A DNA stretch of 64,000 nt from the NCBI GenBank assembly GCA_012934845.2, contig WNNJ02000969.1, forward strand, positions 1 to 64,000. Direction: 5' to 3'. This document shows, one piece after another, positions 23,080 to 34,322 of this stretch. The first letter of the stretch is position 1. Every line of letters begins with the position of its first letter. The DNA comes from Pomphorhynchus laevis. Lineage: Eukaryota > Acanthocephala > Palaeacanthocephala > Echinorhynchida > Pomphorhynchidae. The notes under the pieces were generated by a model, which saw only the letters and a program-made list of their open reading frames with translations, was not told where the DNA came from and did no database searches. Both the position numbers and the translations under genes were made by a program.

Positions 23080-23975
23080 TGGCTGTTGGCGGCAAAGTGT
23101 TTCCAAACTGCTGAGCTGATTTTTTACTAAGCAATTGGTGAAGCGTATCAGTTCTAGGAGAACATTCATTAGTTATTTGTGGACATTTTAATTAACTTCT
23201 CCGCTGCATTTGACCGCGTATCTATTCTATTTGTTATTTCCTCACTGAGATTCCTAGGGTTGCTTATGAGAACTGTTAACTTAATGGAAATACTGTTGTA
23301 TACAGAGCGCTTCTACTATAAAGACGACTCTGATGCGCGATAGTTTTACCCAATCACTGGAGCCTCAAGCTTCCTCTTTTTCCTATCATGTATATCGCCG
23401 CTTTTATTATTCTTCTTGATTCTTCATTATTCATCTTTACACTGAGAATATCACCGCCTTGTTTTTAGGACGCATGTGTAATGATGTTGTCTCTAAAATC
23501 AGCTAATTTTTATAAGATTAAAAGTACAGGTCTTCTTCCGATCTCTTTCTTAATCCATCAAAGACGCATGTGGTTGTTTTAATTGACCATTTCTACTTTT
23601 TCCTCCATTACTATAAATAAGCCCATCCATTTCTTTTCACATTTAGTAAGATACCTGAGTATCACCATTTTGGTGAACTGGATTGTCGGATTTATCTTGA
23701 ATAGATTTAAGAATGTCCAGAAGAGAGGTAAAAGACCTTGAATCGGGCTTACCGTCTATCATTTACAGTCTGTGTTAATGTGCATTTATGGTGTACCTGG
23801 GCCATCTCGCGACTTGTCTTCTTTTCTAGAGGATGTCATCCAACGCAAATACTTAGATTTCTTAAGCACATCTCACACAAATACTTAGATTCCTTATATC
23901 GAGACTACCGTCCATCATTTGTCTGGATGGGGACTTCACGTGTGTGGCAGACCCTGATTGGATCAATGTGTGGAT
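23080..23975 (+). mobile_element. Degenerate LINE (same family as 49.99-51.27 kb)
   Basis: In several frames it gives fragments matching the copy at 50 kb: SPLHLTA--FYLLF (for a FSAAFDRVSIPFV-type RT motif A), LRSLGLPM-like and LLYTE-FYYKDDSDAR in place of LLYTKQFFYEDDFDAR. GPSRDLSSFL stands in place of GQSRD-SSFL. Alignment runs to about 23870. Short direct repeats CAAATACTTAGATT-CTTA lie near 23852 and 23879. No full RT motif remains, and many frame changes are present. Confidence 0.55.
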
Positions 23976-24237
23976 GACGCTTTGGTGTAAATTTGGGGGA
24001 GATGATCTCACTGCGCCTTGGAAAAAGATGGTGAAAAATAATCTTGGAAATAACATGAGTTTGTATATTTTATTTCCTGTTGTTAGACATTTCCTCTTTA
24101 AGTGTTCGTTTACTTATGAAGAAAGTCTTTCGATATTCGACACATGCCAAAATCTACGCCAAACAATAATCATTTTTTCACCATCTTTATCCAAGGCGCA
24201 GTGAGATCATATCCCCCAAATTTACACGATAGCGTCC
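23975..24237. repeat. Inverted repeat, ~65-70 bp arms, MITE-like
   Basis: The left arm (GACGCT..GTGTAAATTTGGGGGA, GATCTCACTGCGCCTTGGA, AAGATGGTGAAAAA; 23975-24042) is matched in reverse complement by 24165-24237 with few differences. The arms enclose about 120 bp. The interior encodes nothing recognisable. Structure fits a small non-autonomous DNA element or a fold-back event. No obvious target-site duplication was identified by eye. Confidence 0.75.
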
Positions 24238-24414
24238 TTATCAAACAAAAATTAAATGAAAAAACAACAACTATATATGTGTAACAGTAATATAACAGTG
24301 ATATAACAGAGTAATAGTAATGATACGGAAGAATTTCATGTTATCCCGGTCATTATTAGTAATTGGAGTTTCCAATTAAATTTGTTGCCAAACATTTGAC
24401 ATATTTGATCGGAA

Positions 24415-24434
24415 TATAAATATAAATATAAATA

Positions 24435-24521
<87 letters not shown>
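24415..24521. repeat. Compound microsatellite (TATAAA)n-(AAAT)n-(AT)n
   Basis: Three simple repeats follow in series: ATAAAT hexamers, AAAT tetramers from about 24437 to 24470, and an uninterrupted AT run to 24521. Confidence 0.95.
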
Positions 24522-24524
<3 letters not shown>

Positions 24525-24612
24525 TACTCGGATTTTAAGTCAAACCGGAAACACAAAGATATCGTTTTATTCAAGCTTTCGACCAACTAGTGGCCTTCTT
24601 CAGGAAAATAAT
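24522..24612 (-). repeat. Dispersed motif next to AT microsatellite, copy 2
   Basis: Same block series as 46-135: AAACCGG, TTTATT, GCTTTCGACC, ACTAGTGG, CCTTCTTCAGG. It again lies directly downstream of an (AT)n run. On the minus strand CTGAAGA and GAAA flank a short stem (GGCC/GGTC). Confidence 0.45.
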
Positions 24613-25510
24613 ATTGTAATTTGCTAGAACAGTTATAAATTTTCTATATATAATATAATATATATATAATTATATATATTCCATAATCAATATCATCGAA
24701 AGGTCGTCCTTATAACAAACGGCTTGAACATTGCCGAAGCTTTGGTAATTGGAGTTTCCAATTAAATTTGTTGCCAAACATTGGACGTATCTGATCGGAA
24801 ATATATATAGATTCCATAATTAATATCCTCGAAAGGTCGTCCTTATAACAAACGGCTTAAACATTGCCGAAGCTTATTTTGTGATCAATATCAAGTACGT
24901 GATTAAATATCGCAGCGGACCAATCACCGCGTTTAATAGCATATTAATATTGTTTGCTTCTCTTGATCAACTCCTGTGATGTTTACCCCCACATATGAGC
25001 AACTGCAATCGCATCACGACAGACAGTAAACTTGTCCACGAGGATTACGTCTTGGTTTCTGTTTGAATAATCTGGATAGATTGCAAAGTTTCCGGGAAAA
25101 ATAACCAACAAAATCAAATACATTAACAATATATTACAATATCTACAACTTTATATAGATCATGATATATGCCAACGTTATGTTTTACAATAACGTGTAT
25201 ATGAATTTCAAAGCTAGCACAATTTAGCTTTTATTTATTTTTTAAATCATTTATGTTTATTTATATTATTCTTTTTATCATATTTATATTATCAGTTCTC
25301 AAATTCGATGATCAAATATTTCCATTGCATAAATAAATATAATAATTATAAATTTATATGAATTGTATATATAAATGTATATGAATTTCATATTAATGAG
25401 TATTACTTAATCGCATGATGTGCTATCAATGTTGTCTCCAGCAGTTTTCATATCAGATGGTTGCTATTAAATAGATACAAATAGTGCTATCAAATGATAT
25501 TTAATTTTAG

Positions 25511-25618
25511 ATCCATGTGCAAGGATAGATTGTATTCATGGAACATGCATTGTTGACTCTGGAAGAGCAGTTTGCCAATGTATCAGTGGTTATACTGGAG
25601 ACAGGTGTGAACAACAAG
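25511..25618 (+). CDS. Exon 10: EGF module
   Basis: Acceptor AATTTTAG ends at 25510; donor CAAG|GTACAT follows 25618. 108 bp, phase 1 at both ends. It encodes DPCARIDCIHGTCIVDSG, then VCQCISGYTGDRCE. Six cysteines and G-Y-T-G-D-R-C are textbook EGF. It joins exon 9 with the frame kept. Confidence 0.92.
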
Positions 25619-26329
25619 GTACATCATTTTAATAATATTGAATGAATGATAAAATATTTATATCAAAAATATTTAAAATGTTACAAAATTACTTTTCTCT
25701 TGAAATAACAATATTTAAGAGATTACTTTTATATTTTTTAGAAATAGTAATATTTTACGTTTGAATATGGGTAAATTAGAATTAGAAAAAAATTAACCTG
25801 ATCGTATTTTCAACGTCAAATCATGTTCTTGAAAGTAAGAAAATTTGTGACAGCAGCGATATATTATCACAAACTATTCCAGACATATACTGGCCGTTCA
25901 AAGAGTCTATTCATTTTTGGCAGCTTACCTGACATTTTTTAAACATCATTTTACAATGGACTCGCAATTTATTTCCTCAAAATATAACTACATTCACAGG
26001 AAAATCATCAGATGAATGCACAATTCGCCATAGGACAATCAAATCAATAAAAATAAAGCGATACCTCACTGAAATAAACTCCTTTGACAACACAAACGGA
26101 AATCACCTATGAGCGCACTTTCCAAGTTATTCAACTCACACCTGATTGTTGGAAAGGTTGTCTGCACGTAGTACTCAAGTTGTTGACTCACTTAAACAAA
26201 ATAAAGTTTGGTTAAGATTGGAGATGACAATTTTGCAAGAGTAGTCTTGATGTTGTATAAAATGCGTATCGTTTTCAATCGCTCATGATCACTGTTTGCT
26301 TTTGTCTTTAGAGATTCGTGAATTATCAC

Positions 26330-27300
26330 TCCCAGATCGGATGTTGTGAAACGCTCTCGATTGAGTATCCATTTATTTTGTAGTCAAAATGAGTTTTATC
26401 CAATCAAATCCAAACACACTTTGTCGTCTTAAGTATCAAGCCAGTGCTACTACGCCAAGTGTCGATACAGTTAAGGTCATTTTGTAAAAATTCGCAATCC
26501 GACTTGTAGTCCGTCGAAGCCAATATTTTAATATCATCAGCAAATACCAGGCGAGAGCACCTTAACCTTAGAAATAGATCATTCAAAAAGATGATAAAGA
26601 GAAGTAATCCTAGGACTGTGCCTTGAGGTACACCCGAATGAACACATCGACGAATTTACAAAACATTATCTAATTGCACAACAAAGGATTCCTCGAGTTG
26701 CAAATTAATCTAGTTGCAAATTACAGTAGAAACACCGTAATGACGTAATAGAGAATCTAGATGAACATGTCAAAGGCCTTAGAGAAGTCAAGAAATATCT
26801 AAACTCTGGATAAGTTAGTACCAAATGCTACTTTAGAATAGGCAAAACAATTCCACTTTTGAAATCATCTGGAATCCATTAATTAAACTTCGATTAAATA
26901 GAGACGTAAGGCTGGAATCAATAATGTGCGACAGAGCACGCGAAAGAAAATGATATCTACCATATGGTCCTAAAGAGTCAAAAAGATTTAGCTTATGAAG
27001 TTCATAAAGAACTTCAAATATGTTGATGGGAAATATCGATTGAAAGTTGGGCGGATACTGTATCTGTTCAAAATTTTTTTGTGGAGACGGAGGTACTACA
27101 AAACTGTTAGCAAGAGCTTCGACAATATATCCTTGTCAATTTCATCACCGGATGTTGAACGAACACAATTAATCGTGGAAGATAAGGTACGAAAATAAGA
27201 AACTTTTCTTCGAAGCATTTAACTGTTCATATTTTAATGTTTGTATTTTTCCATTGGATAGAAGCAATCAGGTCGTTCAAACCTCTGAAAATGTCTTCGA
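26330..27300 (-). mobile_element. LINE fragment (jockey/CR1-like RT), degenerate
   Basis: Minus-strand fragments in order: FQMISKVELFCLF, LRHYGVSTVICNWI-like, HSGVPQGTVLGLLLF (RT motif), FLNDLFLRLRCSRLVFADDI (catalytic FADD), CEFLQNDLNCIDTWR, LDKTHFDYKINGYSIE. This is the late part of the RT of a LINE that prefers the GVPQG/FADD style. Several frame breaks and stops lie between the pieces. Confidence 0.72.
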
Positions 27301-28675
27301 AAAAGCTTGCTTAAGCTCTCCTGTGTGACAGGCAGCGGAAATCCACGTTGAAAAATAAAAATGAGTTCTCGCTTCCAAAATCTTGACTAAGCGACTTGAA
27401 CAGGCGATGGTTCAGAGCATAATCTCTAATGTAAATGGTCCTTCAGAAGTATCGAAGACATTTTTCCGTTTTAAATTATTGTCGGAATCTGTTTCTATTC
27501 TGTTTGATCGTACTCCATTAAATTAGGTCAATTAGCTGTGTTCACGTATTTTGTAATTTAAAATTTACGTATTTTAAAAAATAAATATTTAATCTAAGAT
27601 TATCTATAATTCAGATATTTTACGAGTTTTGAAATTTTTTAAATTCACTGAATTCGACTCTGAATTAATGAATAATCCGGCTGAAAATGACACTCAAGTA
27701 AGCTGGAATTTATTTGAATTCTTTAAATTCGCTTTATTTGAGAAGATCATCGTTCTTTTTTGCAAAGCAAAAACATGACTTCTCGCAATTTAAAGCACAT
27801 TAAAGCGTTCCCCTTTGACTGACAGCGAACAAAGCGACTTGAATAGGCAATTGTTTAGAGTACAACCCCTAATCTAATTGATGGCCCTTAGAGAAATATC
27901 AAAGATATTTTTCCATTTTGGAGTCAATGTTTTTGAAAACATGTCAATGAAGTAAGCAGTGTACCTTATAAGTGCGGAACTAATAATTTGTTTCTATCTC
28001 TTGTTTCTATAAAGCAAAAATCTTGAATTATTTCTAAGCATAGCATGGCCACCGTCGGTACGCAGAACCAATAAGTTGAACATCTAGGTCATGTTTCGCA
28101 GAAAAATTCTTTACACATTAAAAAGTATATTTTCGTTTGGCACTTCTTTTCAAATCTTCACAAAACAAGAAATCTTTCATATGACACACCATGAACATTA
28201 ATGTGACGAGTTGAGTGCAATTTTTAACATCAGTTGTTTCGTTCAATTGAAGAGGGATTTTCACGGACTAGTGTTGATATGATGATAACTTGGTCAAAAA
28301 TATCCGAAATTAAATCACTAATTCGGCTCTGAATTAGATTCGAGCTAATTAGTAATGAGTTAATTAGTGATGACATTAAAATATCAAGATCTTTCATTAC
28401 ATAACATTTACTTAAATAAAAAATTGTTTATTTTTCCACTGATCCGGAGGTCGGGATGTTGAAACAGTGCATGGACGAGATAATTAACAAATAATGAGTC
28501 GAATTAATTCAGAGTCGATATAAATTAATTTTATTAATTCGTTTTGGGTACACGGAAAAGCGGCCTGAATGAACATATTCTATATGAATCCTTATTAAAG
28601 CATCGAACAACGTTTTGAAGCACTCAACATTTTATGAAGAAAACGAATATTTGCCATATACAGAAGGCATATGCT
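27301..28675. other. Intron 10, low-information stretch
   Basis: Contains related segments near 27540-27740, 28290-28400 and (further on) 30505-30650 with AAATCACTAATT, CTCTGAATT and GAGCTAATTAGT, an AT-rich dispersed repeat. No coding sequence recognised. Confidence 0.45.
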
Positions 28676-30000
28676 TTAAAAGTATATACTATCAGTGTTC
28701 ATGTACGTCTTCAACAATGATTGAACAACAATACCTAGATCACATGTGAAAGATACTGAGTTAACTAAAGAGGATCCTAACATAACTAGAGTGCACTGTA
28801 CCCCTATTAAACCGTAAGTGAACAACTTATCAAGATTTAGACAAATACCAGTGCGATAACTTCCTTTGTGAATCACGTTTAAATCTAACTGCTATGTATG
28901 TACGTCTAATTTTGATTCAACTTTTGTTTAAACATAAAGATCGTCTGCAAAAGCTAGGTGCCTGCAGTGCAGCTGAGCAGTAATGTGATTGACTAAATAT
29001 TAAACAGAAGAGTCCCAATAACAGAACCTTGAGACACACCAGATTTGACGTCACGAGATTAAGACAATCTCGATCCAACACGGACACAAAATGATCGATG
29101 CGATAGATAGTTTTTAATTCAATTCACTACAGTTGAATGGATGCCATATTTTCTGACCACTTATAAAATAGGACAATGGCGTAAACGACCAAAAACCTTG
29201 CTACAATCTAGGAATAAACAATCCACAGCCACACCGTCAGAAACACTGTCAGCCCATTCTTTTCTAACACAAAGCAAATTGAATTAGCAGGACCTACCTT
29301 TTGTGAAACCATGTTGATTTTGATTTATCAGTTTCGCTCGCCGTAGGAAACTCGCTATGTATTTACAAATAATGCGCTTAAATACTTTGCTGGTTAAGCT
29401 ACGGGTTTGTAGTTTCCAGAAATGTGAAGGTTACACTTCTTAAATACAGGAACAACATCACATTTACAGTCTAGTGAAAGACTGTAAAGACTGTTGTTTC
29501 AACCGTCACTCTCAAGTGACGGTTGAAACAACTTTACCAATGGATGAGCTAGACAGTGACGCAAAGTATGAACTAGCAAAGGGTGAATGTTATCTGGTCC
29601 TGGAAACAATTGAATCGATAATCTAGTTAGATCATCACACACGGAAGATGGTGACTACAATATGTGGGACTACAATAGGCGTGAATGAACTACTTTATGT
29701 GTGACTACAATAGGCGTGAATAAAAATGTGGCTTTAATATAAGCAATGAGCTCCTGAATTATGACAATAGTCTATTTCCAGCCAAAATGTATCTGCAAAA
29801 ACGTCTGCGATCTTTGCGATATAGTCGATAATTTCGTCGACGATCTTTAGCGTCGATATAAGAGGCCTTAAACATTTATTACTATGGACATATGACCAAA
29901 ATACTTTTGGGACTGAGTGGATTGAGTTAATTATTTTGGATTCATAGAAAAATATTTTCTTAGCTCGAAGCCTGGTGTGAACCAAATTAACGCTTAAATT
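28676..30000 (-). mobile_element. LINE fragment (jockey-like), RT domain
   Basis: Minus strand, from upstream: NSIHSVPKVFWSYVHSNK (pre-RT linker, 29.95-29.85 kb), then VIPVFKKCNLHISGNYKPVA, INQNQHGFTKGRSC, VDCLFLDCSKVFGRLRHCP (motif A), YGIHSTVVN and SGVSQGSVIGTLLFNI. These are the canonical RT blocks in order. The FADD segment is damaged. Frame changes are frequent. A paired perfect hairpin (29463-29532) sits between the linker and RT. Confidence 0.75.
29463..29532. repeat. Two adjacent perfect hairpins
   Basis: TTTACAGTCT (29463-29472) pairs with 29479-29488. GTTGTTTCAACCGTCACT (29493-29510) pairs perfectly with 29515-29532 across a 4-base loop (18-bp stem). Only 4 bases separate the two hairpins. 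They lie inside LINE-derived sequence. Confidence 0.92.
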
Positions 30001-30780
30001 AAAAATGTTTCTTTTTAGTCTAACACGATACAGTAACTTACTATCGTTGCTCTATCAAATAATATCAAAATAAAGTCGCTTTTATAATACAGTTGGCATA
30101 GCAATACCATTGATGTAGTGTGCAACACCGCTTACGATTGTTGAGTCGCTGCAGTAATACAGTCGGCACAACACTATCATTAATGTAGTGTTCATTGAGC
30201 ATCTTACCAACGCACTATGCAACAATAAGGAGATCAAAACGCCCAAACCGCCTGCACACCTATCATGCTGATTTCGACAAACATTATATTTAGAACGATT
30301 TGTTGAATCGAAGCGGTATATTTTGTAGAAGCTATTCCGGTTACGTATCAGCGTTTTCAATCCAGATTCAAACCATAGAGGTATCTATCATACACTGAAG
30401 ATGGTATTATTCCAATAAACATGTATGTATACTGTGGCGTAAATGATCACGTGAGCAATAGTCTCTTGAATTGTGTTGAATTGAGTTTGTTTCCAGTCAA
30501 AATTTGCGTTCATATGCTGATAAATTGATTCAAAATATCCAAAATTAAATCACTAATTTCATCTCTGAATTCGTTACGAGCTAATTAGTTATAAACTAAT
30601 TAGTTATGAGTTAATTGATGATAATTAGTGATATTATCACTAAAGATTGCTATTATAATTAGTGATAGAGCTCAATAGTTACAAAACAAATGACTTACTT
30701 TTTCCGCCTATTTGTATGGAAGGAATCGGGAAGACTCAAACCGCGTAAAAATAGTTGCGTTCACTAATTAAAAATATATA

Positions 30781-30990
30781 TTCTTCTGATTGTGGTACGA
30801 TATTATCCTCATAGGTATTGATCTTATTTTTGATACAGCAAGACGCTACTAGTCAGCCTGGGTGAATCTCGTCAGCCTGGGTGGATCTCGTCAGCCTGGG
30901 TAGGTCTCGTCAGCCTGGGTGGGTCTCGTCAGCTGCTGATCCAGACCTACATTTCACGTTTTGACCCTTATTATGATTTCGAATCTTATT
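30781..30990. repeat. Dispersed repeat with internal 19-bp x4 minisatellite
   Basis: TTCTTCTGATTGTGG-CG, TATTATCCTCA, TTTTTGATACAGCA, GACGCTACTA and CCTACATTTCACGTTT-GACC are shared with 54110-54260 and 54760-54900. Here the internal GTCAGCCTGGGTG-tctc unit is present four times (30852-30927); the other copies have about one. On the minus strand the unit reads CTGACGAGACCCACCCAGG. Confidence 0.85.
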
Positions 30991-31042
30991 ACCTCTCCAT
31001 ATAATGCTAAATAAAATTTAAATAATTAAATAATAAATAATT

Positions 31043-31185
31043 ATTGGAGCTGGATCAAACGAAAGAAGAAATTATTTTTGATATTTCGCTAACTACTGAT
31101 AGCATCTGCATAAGTAGTTTAGAAAATTACTTCTGATTTTTCTGAAGATGCTAACAAAGGTTAGCGAAATATCAAATACAATTTG
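31043..31185. repeat. Fold-back repeat, copy 1
   Basis: GATATTTCGCTAAC...GATAGCATC on the left is matched in inverse by GATGCTAAC-AAAG-GTTAGCGAAATATC on the right. The flank TTGGAGCTGGATCAAACGAA matches the ends of the palindrome at 31501-31650. Confidence 0.75.
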
Positions 31186-31500
31186 GATAACAAAAATCTT
31201 TTGTTAAAATTATTATATAATATATAATGACTATAATATTATTAAATATAAACTCCATATTTATTACAATATACCTAATTCTTTTGGTAAACTGTAAAGA
31301 TATAATTTGATACCATTGGATGCCGGGTCTTGGCCTAAGAATCATATTAGTACAAACGTTATATTAAGAAATACATATTTGTTATATTATATGATATAAT
31401 ATAAATTATATAATATGTTATATAATATATAATATAGCACATTACAGTCAATGGTTTCAATTACAGTCAATGTTTAATTAAAACTTTTAACTAAAGAGTT

Positions 31501-31650
31501 ATTAGAGTTGGATCAAAGAAAAAAGGAAAATTTTATTCGATATTTAGTTAACCTCTGTTAGCATCTTCAGAAAATTACAATAATTTTCTGAAGACGACAA
31601 CAAAGGTTAGCGAAATATCAAATAATTTTATTCTTTGATCCATCTCCAAT
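31501..31650. repeat. 150-bp near-perfect palindrome (fold-back), copy 2
   Basis: ATTAGAGTTGGATCAAAGAA at the left end pairs with TTCTTTGATCCATCTCCAAT at the right end. Pairing continues through GATATTTAG-TTAACCTCTGTT and the centre CAGAAAATTA-CAA-TAATTTTCTG. It is the same family as 31043-31185, about 460 bp apart. Confidence 0.88.
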
Positions 31651-31844
31651 ATTTCTTTATCAATAATAGATCATAATCAACTATTTAAAAACAAAGGAAA
31701 CATTCGGAGTTTTTACATTTTATGAAATGTTATAAGTTTATAATATTTCATATAAGTCTACGTATAAGTCAACTTATATAATTATATAAGTCTACGTGTC
31801 AGATACGTATACTCAGTTACCTGGTTTGATTCTTAGTTATCAGT

Positions 31845-32870
31845 ATTGATTACTATTAAACTACTGATCGTCGACTACTTATCGGTGGCTCTGCAAAGTA
31901 TTGACTCCTTCCAAATGCATCTTTGCCAGTTTGCTCAATCGATCCTTCAATCTTTGCTAGTCATCTCAGATTTAAACTTATATGTCTTACTTTTCACCTC
32001 TTGGTTACATTTCAGTCATCATCCCTTTCTGAACTTTTATACCTATCGCCTGTGTCTTCTTATAAAATTATCGTACTGAAATCTCGACTCCCCAATTCTT
32101 CATCTGAACATGATCCTTTACCATCAAGTGTTTTTAAATCTATTGCCCCTGCCTTAGTATCTTCTCTATTACCGAGGCAATCGGTGATCTTCTCTTGGCT
32201 CACAATCAACAGTTAACTTAATTGGTCATTTCGCTTGATTTGTCGTCGTCTTTTGACATTGTGCATCACTTTATTCTCTTTCACCTCCTTTGACATGGCT
32301 TCTCCACCTCTTAAATGGTTCTCAACAACAATTTCTTGACAAGAAAAAAAAACAAATAATATTACACCAGATATTTCCTGTCAACCACTGGTACTGGTGT
32401 CGGGTCGTGGAGGCAGTGCACGAGGATAATGTCATCCTTACATAGGCAAATACAAATAATAAACATTTTCCTAGAAATAATAAAATGTTTTAATGGAAAT
32501 ACAAATTTAATTTTTAAAATACTTCAAATACTTTTTATATTAAAATCCTAACATTACCACTTTTTGAGATCATTTATAATCTATTTATTTGCAGCAACTA
32601 AGGATATGATAGTGTATTATTAATACACATTATTTATTAAGCAAGGCATAACTTAAAAATATTATTGCAACATTTAATTTGGTCCTTCAGATGTAACCAT
32701 ATCTTGAAAAAATTTGATCCATAATTATTTCGCAATTTACTTTTTAATTATTTTTTCATAATATTATCATAATATTTTTATATTATGGCAATATTTTTTT
32801 AATATTATTACAATAATAATTATTTCACGATTGTTTTTTATACAATTTGAAATGAATATTTTGAGTTTTC
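31845..32870 (+). mobile_element. CR1-like LINE fragment and 3' flank, duplicated in inverse at 56 kb
   Basis: The + strand encodes FASHLRFKLICLTFHL, then NSSSEHDPLPSSVFKSIAP and, after an internal deletion, SLDLSSSFDIVHHFILFHL, a linker-to-RT segment of the LINE family present at 57.6-59.6 kb. It is followed by a non-coding segment with GGTACTGGTGTCGGGTCG. The stretch 31879-32700 is almost identical to 55980-56810 in reverse complement. 32640-32870 is present again in direct orientation at 56816-57045. Confidence 0.8.
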
Positions 32871-32920
32871 AAAGAGTGCAGTAACGATATTTTATGTTTA
32901 TATTATAAATGTTTGTTTAG

Positions 32921-33046
32921 TTGATCCGTGCGTTCATTCTCCTTGTCAAAATGATGGAACTTGTTACCCACAAGGAATATCAAGCTTTATTTGCATATGC
33001 ACTACACAATTTACAGGTCGCTTTTGCGAGTCTCCTACACAGAAAG
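32921..33046 (+). CDS. Exon 11: EGF module
   Basis: Acceptor GTTTAG ends at 32920; donor AAAG|GTATCA follows 33046. 126 bp, phase 1 at both ends. It encodes [19 protein letters not shown], then [15 protein letters not shown]. All six EGF cysteines are present, plus C-x-N-x-G-x-C. Confidence 0.92.
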
Positions 33047-33939
33047 GTATCATAATATATTTTCATATAAAGCAATACAAAACTCATTTATAATGTATAT
33101 ATATCGCCATTCATTAAGATTTATTTGTTATGTTTGTATGATTATTAATGTAATTTTCTATACGTTAAAGTTAATATAGTGATACACGACTTAAAAAACG
33201 CTATTTGTTAAACTTCAACATGCAATTTGATGCTCAACATCTCATATGGGATACTGGCGGCCTACGGGGAGGATATAGCTCACCGGGAATTTTCATCCGT
33301 TCTGCCGCTAGAATTTGAGGCTGATAAATACAGATAGACCAAATATAAAACTCGATGAGATTGGCAACGGTTTCACTCTATGAGATCTAATATAAATCGT
33401 CAATTGGTGGCCTGCATGTCAGATCGGGCCTGCTCTACAAGAATAGTCCGTTATTTGTATAAAAATAACGGAGAAACATAGAAACTCGATGAAATTGCCT
33501 TGAGTAATATAAATGTTGGTATTGGTAAACTCGTTGTTCAAGTTCAAAATAAATACTCCTATTAATTCTATACTTTATAAAGCTAATTTTGCTTGATCAC
33601 AAAATTATTACATTTTATAACTTAGCTGGCTTTTCAGATCAGAAGAAAAAATATCAACCTCAAAGTGCTCAAGCAATTATGCTCAGGCATATTTTACTAC
33701 CCATCTCTCCAGTAAAATATGAAAGCAAAAACTGAACGTACCATCTTCTAATGTATTTATACTCTTGGAAAAGCACATTTAATTAAATATATTGAATATT
33801 ATTAAAATAATATTTTAAATAATATTATTCAAATAAAATATTCAATAATATTTTAAACAATATTAGATAATATTTTATAATATTTTGATATCAAAAGTAG
33901 GGACATCTATATTTAGAAAAATAAAAGATGTTCTAATGA
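33047..33939 (+). other. Intron 11, 5' part
   Basis: AT-rich intron without recognised coding sequence. GC-richer patches near 33240-33520 (for example GGCGGCCTACGGGGAGG) have no homologue elsewhere in the window. Confidence 0.45.
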
Positions 33940-34322
33940 AAGATAATTATCAATATATATTTTTGCACATTTAAATTAAATTAATTAATGATTTTAACGT
34001 AATTAAATCACAAATTTTAGTTAATCGCAAATAAGATTAAATAATCTAATCTGAAAATGTAATTAAATAATCTTAATTGTTATAATAAATATTATAATAA
34101 TTTATTAAATATTATAAATATTTATTATAAATATAAAATTATATTATGTTATAATTTATAAATATTATTTTTAAATTTTATAACATTTACAAATGTGATA
34201 ATAAAAAAATAAAAATTACCTAAATGTGGTAATGAATAAATTTGGTGTATTTAACAAAAATATAGATATTTGTACAAATTATAATAATAATGTGTACATT
34301 TCTAATAATATTTGGCGTATTT

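Larger units (their letters stand above)
24345..24890 (+). repeat. ~133-bp tandem/dispersed repeat, 2-3 copies
   Basis: The block TCGAAAGGTCGTCCTTATAA..AACGGCTT, then AACATTGCCGAAGCTT, occurs at about 24697 and 24830. The block TAATTGGAGTTTCCAATTAA, then TTGTTGCCAAACATT, occurs at about 24359 and 24745. The microsatellite and motif at 24415-24612 sit between copies, so the repeat was split or they are embedded in it. Confidence 0.7.
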
